Below, in pieces: positions 7,415 to 9,475 of a stretch of 9,475 nt of DNA. The notes below the pieces were generated by a model. That model was not told where the DNA came from, did not search any database, and was given only the letters and a program-made list of their open reading frames with translations. The position numbers were made by a program, and so were the translations under genes. Numbering within the stretch: position 1 is the first letter of the stretch; the number at the start of each line of letters is the position of its first letter. The DNA comes from an uncultured bacterium (GTDB lineage Bacteria; Bacillota; Clostridia; Lachnospirales; Lachnospiraceae): contig CAJMMH010000088.1 in assembly GCA_905214365.1 (NCBI GenBank), positions 1 to 9,475 of the forward strand, read 5' to 3'.

Positions 7415-7443
7415 ATTATACTATTTTTCCGGTTCGGTGACAA
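7415..7443 (-). promoter_or_regulatory. Sigma-A-type promoter of asnS
   Basis: The minus strand reads TTGTCA (7438-7443), a 17-base spacer, then TATAAT (7415-7420): a perfect -10 box and 5 of 6 matches in the -35 box at ideal spacing. Transcription should begin near 7407-7409, giving a leader of about 215 bases before the asnS ATG. The leader has no T-box sequence of the AGGGTGGNACCGCG type, so tRNA-sensing control common for such genes in Firmicutes is not supported here. Confidence 0.8.
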
Positions 7444-7549
7444 CCGTATTTCGGCAAATTCTTTGCGGGGATCAGCGCTGTCCGCATGATATCCAAGAAT
7501 GCTGGAACGGCGCAATGTTCTGGTTTATATTTTTGTAATCGCTTCTTTT

Positions 7550-7600
7550 AAAAAACGAGTGCGCCTAACTCATCACTGAAGTAACGAGAATGCGGCGCAC
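7550..7600 (-). terminator. Rho-independent terminator, minus strand
   Basis: On the minus strand an outer 7-bp stem GTGCGCC/GGCGCAC (7594-7600 with 7559-7565) encloses an 8-bp stem (CTCGTTAC with GTGATGAG, two G-U pairs) and a TTCA loop. It is followed by TCG and six U. On the plus strand the same inner stem would have two A-C mismatches, so the minus-strand RNA is clearly the one that folds. It lies about 105 bases upstream of the asnS promoter and ends whatever is transcribed from 7600 upward. Confidence 0.7.
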
Positions 7601-7632
7601 AGTTTTCAATTCTACCCGCTTTATTCACCAGC
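7550..7632 (-). ncRNA. Candidate short untranslated RNA
   Basis: A plausible promoter (7639-7667) would start a transcript near 7632, and the terminator above would end it near 7550, giving an RNA of about 80-85 bases. Only a GTG-started 26-codon frame without a ribosome binding site runs through it. No known RNA family is recognised. The entry rests on promoter-plus-terminator spacing only; expression data are needed to separate a small RNA from a stray terminator. Confidence 0.3.
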
Positions 7633-7638
7633 AAAACA

Positions 7639-7667
7639 ATTATAAAGTCATGCAATCTTCCTATCGA
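7639..7667 (-). promoter_or_regulatory. Candidate promoter for the short RNA
   Basis: The minus strand has TCGATA (7662-7667; 4 of 6 matches to TTGACA), a 17-base spacer and a perfect TATAAT (7639-7644). A weaker plus-strand pair, TCGAAT (7664-7669) and TATTAT (7687-7692), also 17 apart, partly overlaps it, so the site could be divergent. The region is AT-rich, which raises the chance of a false match. Confidence 0.35.
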
Positions 7668-7752
7668 ATTTTCTGCTTGTTTATGCTATTATTATCACGC
7701 AGCGCAAAAATAAGATTTATTTGATTGCAAAAAACCATCAGGAGACCTTCTT

Positions 7753-7827
7753 ATGAACAAATTCAAAACAGGTGTATCATTTATGTACTTGACAACCGGG
7801 AGAATTAAGGGAAGGTCAGATGCATAA
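7753..7827 (+). CDS. Possible 24-residue small protein
   Basis: The frame starts MNKFKTGVSFMYLTTG, continues RIKGRSDA and ends in TAA. AGGAG at 7740-7744, eight bases before the ATG, is a good ribosome binding site. The predicted peptide is basic with a short hydrophobic centre, and has no motif I recognise. A weak promoter candidate lies at 7664-7692. Its 3' end overlaps the inverted repeats ahead of the cysteine desulfurase, so it could be a leader peptide, a remnant of a longer gene or chance. A frame this short is weak evidence; the ribosome binding site is the only real support. Confidence 0.25.
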   Translation: MNKFKTGVSFMYLTTGRIKGRSDA

Positions 7828-7918
7828 GAGATTCCGGGAGTACATCATTATCATATATTAATATCAGAACTCCTGCGGAGCAGACAGACACGTTCTGACC
7901 TGCGCGCATATTATGCGC
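7814..7918 (+). promoter_or_regulatory. Nested inverted repeats in the cysteine desulfurase leader
   Basis: GGTCAGA (7814-7820) pairs with TCTGACC (7894-7900). Inside it TCCGGGAG (7833-7840) pairs with CTCC-TG-CGGA (7870-7879), leaving a 2-base bulge. The apex contains the 10-base palindrome ATATTAATAT. A separate perfect hairpin GCGCAT-ATT-ATGCGC (7904-7918) stands just before the ribosome binding site. No U run follows, so this is not a terminator. It could be a structured RNA leader or a protein-binding site; no known riboswitch class is recognised. Confidence 0.4.
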
Positions 7919-7934
7919 AGAAATGAGGAAGCTT

Positions 7935-9104
7935 ATGATTTATCTCGATCACGCGGCCACTACCGGCGTCCGGCCGGAGGTGTTCGCCGCTATGAAGCCA
8001 TGGCTGGAGGGTTCCTACGGCAATCCCTCCTCTGCCTATGATTTTGGATTTTCTGCCCGTGCCGCGGTAAACCGTGCCAGAAAGCAGGTTTCCGCTCTGA
8101 TCGGAGCGTCACCGGATGAGATTTTCTTTACTTCCGGCGGAACTGAGTCCGATAACTGGGTGCTGCAGGGCTGTGCCCGCATCGCCGGCAGCCGGAAGGG
8201 ACATATTATTACCACGGCAATCGAGCACCATGCGATTCTCCATACCGCCGATTACCTGGAACAGACCGGCTTTTCCATCACCAGACTGATGCCTGATGAA
8301 AACGGACTGATTTCTCCCCGCAGCTTAGAAGCCGCAATCCGCCCCGACACCATTCTGGTTTCCATCATGCTTGCCAACAATGAAATCGGAACCATCCAGC
8401 CAATCCGGGAGCTTGCCGGGATTGCTCACGCGCACCATATTCTGTTTCACACCGATGCGGTTCAGGCATTTGGCCAGATTCCCATTGATGTCAGCGAGCT
8501 CGGCGTTGATTTTCTCAGCGCCAGCTCCCACAAGCTGTACGGGCCGAAAGGCTGCGGCTGCCTGTATATCCGCACCGGCTTTACACTGCCGCCCCTTCTG
8601 TTCGGCGGCGGCCAGGAATCCGGAATGCGCGCAGGCACAGAAGCAGTTCCTTCAATCGTCGGTTTCGGAGCAGCCGCGGAGCTTGCCGCAGCCGAAATGG
8701 CGGAAACATCCGCGCGGGAACAGTCGCTTCGTGATCTGCTGATTTCACGGATTCTCTCTGAAATCCCGTTTTCCCGGCTAAACGGAAGTCCCGTCTCCCG
8801 TCTTCCCGGCAACGCTAATTTTTCGTTCCAGTTTGTCGAAGGAGCTACCCTGCTGATCATGCTGGATATGAAAGGCATCTGCGTTTCCACCGGCTCCGCC
8901 TGCACCTCCTCTTCCTCAGAGTCGTCCCATGTCCTGCAGGCAATCGGCCTTCCCGACGATCTGGCCCGCAGCTCCATCCGGATCACAATCGGACGGGAAA
9001 ATACAGAAGAAGACATTCAGACTGCAGCAGACGCGCTGAAAGAAATTATTGCAAACCTGCGCAGCATGTCAGAGGCGTATCTGCGGATGGTCAAAAAACA
9101 TTAG
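7935..9104 (+). CDS. Cysteine desulfurase, NifS/IscS type (class V aminotransferase)
   Basis: A cytoplasmic PLP enzyme that removes sulfur from cysteine as an enzyme-bound persulfide for iron-sulfur clusters or tRNA thiolation. The 389 residues match the family length. Visible features: MIYLDHAATT at the N-terminus, TSGGTESDN (66-74), the cofactor-stacking His in AIEHHA (H98), DAVQ (D174, Q177) contacting PLP, the PLP lysine in SSHK (K200) and the active-site Cys in GSACTS (C323). The following SSSSESSHVL fits the flexible-loop type (NifS/IscS) over the SufS type. I start at ATG 7935-7937, where AGGA lies five bases upstream and the protein begins as its relatives do; the ATG at 7923 adds four residues with poorer support. 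It is flanked by non-coding DNA and a convergent gene, with no iscU, thiI or mnmA adjacent, so its sulfur acceptor cannot be told. Confidence 0.93.
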   Translation: MIYLDHAATTGVRPEVFAAMKPWLEGSYGNPSSAYDFGFSARAAVNRARKQVSALIGASPDEIFFTSGGTESDNWVLQGCARIAGSRKGHIITTAIEHHAILHTADYLEQTGFSITRLMPDENGLISPRSLEAAIRPDTILVSIMLANNEIGTIQPIRELAGIAHAHHILFHTDAVQAFGQIPIDVSELGVDFLSASSHKLYGPKGCGCLYIRTGFTLPPLLFGGGQESGMRAGTEAVPSIVGFGAAAELAAAEMAETSAREQSLRDLLISRILSEIPFSRLNGSPVSRLPGNANFSFQFVEGATLLIMLDMKGICVSTGSACTSSSSESSHVLQAIGLPDDLARSSIRITIGRENTEEDIQTAADALKEIIANLRSMSEAYLRMVKKH

Positions 9105-9154
9105 TTTTCTCTTGGAGGCATTGAACAGCATCCTGATAAATAGAGATACACCAT

Positions 9155-9189
9155 AAAAAATAGAGGCTGTCGCTCTGGAGCGACAGCCT
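9155..9189 (-). terminator. Rho-independent terminator of the thioredoxin-fold gene
   Basis: An 11-bp perfect stem AGGCTGTCGCT/AGCGACAGCCT (9164-9174 with 9179-9189) with a 4-base loop is followed, on the minus strand, by CTA and six U (9155-9160). It lies 57 bases after the minus-strand stop codon. The plus side has no U run, so it serves the cysteine desulfurase at best weakly, although the hairpin sits between the convergent genes. Confidence 0.85.
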
Positions 9190-9245
9190 GAGTCAAGTGG
9201 ATATTCGCAATTGAAGCAGGGGACTTCCTTGATTTGTTAAATGAA

Positions 9246-9475
9246 TTATTTCTGATCAAGTACGGACTGAATTTGTTTCATCAGCTGCTCGTAGTTTGAT
9301 TGATCATCGATTCCGCCCATAAAAGGTTCGCCAATGATATTTCCGTCTTTATCTACGAGAACGGTTGTCGGGAATGCCATAATGTTTCCTGCATATTTTC
9401 CAACCGTTGAATCGGACTCAAAAGTCAGGTTTTTGTAGGAAGCTCCCTGGGCCTTCAGGATTTCTTTCGCTTCTT
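9246..9475 (-). CDS. Thioredoxin-fold (TlpA/ResA-like) protein, C-terminal part
   Basis: The visible 75 residues are the C-terminal half of a thioredoxin-fold domain and end in TAA. The run AFPTTVLVDKDGNIIG contains the cis-proline segment (FPTT) followed by the two-strand hairpin with a VDKDG turn, as in TlpA, ResA and related thiol-disulfide oxidoreductases. YEQLMKQIQSVLDQK forms the final helix. The CxxC active site, any signal peptide or membrane anchor, and the start are beyond the window edge, so extracytoplasmic location and redox activity cannot be confirmed. It could equally be a peroxiredoxin-like redoxin, though the VDKDG turn favours TlpA. It is convergent with the cysteine desulfurase and has its own terminator. 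Confidence 0.8.
   Translation of the reverse strand, partial: EAKEILKAQGASYKNLTFESDSTVGKYAGNIMAFPTTVLVDKDGNIIGEPFMGGIDDQSNYEQLMKQIQSVLDQK

Noticed and set aside
7416..7487. A 23-codon frame on the minus strand beginning MRTALIPAKN
   Set aside because: It overlaps the asnS promoter -35 and -10 boxes and has no ribosome binding site, so it is not transcribed from that promoter; it is noted only as part of a possible repeated intergenic element.

Overview
The window reads as a Gram-positive chromosome segment, most likely from Lachnospiraceae or a close clostridial relative. I infer this from moderately GC-rich genes with strong AGGAGG-type ribosome binding sites, the Firmicutes-type YhaO/YhaN nuclease-ATPase pair, and an AsnS and a TraX-family protein of clostridial character. 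No database search was possible. I see no tRNA, rRNA, CRISPR array, transposase or phage gene.

Layout. Positions 1-7193 hold six genes on the minus strand. In transcription order they are asnS (asparaginyl-tRNA synthetase), a YhaO/SbcD-like nuclease, a YhaN/SbcC-like ATPase, an ABC-F ATPase, a TraX-family membrane protein and the start of apt (adenine phosphoribosyltransferase, cut by the window edge). A near-consensus promoter at 7415-7443 drives asnS. The next gaps are 73, -4, 71, 92 and 192 bases, and I see no convincing rho-independent terminator in them, so transcription may continue through much of the cluster. The nuclease and ATPase genes overlap by four bases (TTGA) and are surely translationally coupled.

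Positions 7444-7934 are AT-rich and contain no clear protein gene. They hold a strong minus-strand terminator, a possible short RNA ending at it, a tiny 24-codon reading frame on the plus strand, and nested inverted repeats just ahead of the next gene. Positions 7935-9104 encode a complete NifS/IscS-type cysteine desulfurase on the plus strand. It converges on the 3' end of a thioredoxin-fold protein gene (minus strand, from 9246), whose terminator lies at 9155-9189.

Most of the window is housekeeping: protein synthesis, DNA-end processing, purine salvage and sulfur mobilisation. The points that stand out are at residue level. One of the two composite ATP sites of the ABC-F protein has lost conserved residues in three separate motifs. 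The nuclease carries GDCD where Mre11/SbcD enzymes carry GNHD. Its ATPase partner has a hydrophobic hairpin where SbcC/Rad50 has a zinc hook. No wholly new multi-gene system is evident.
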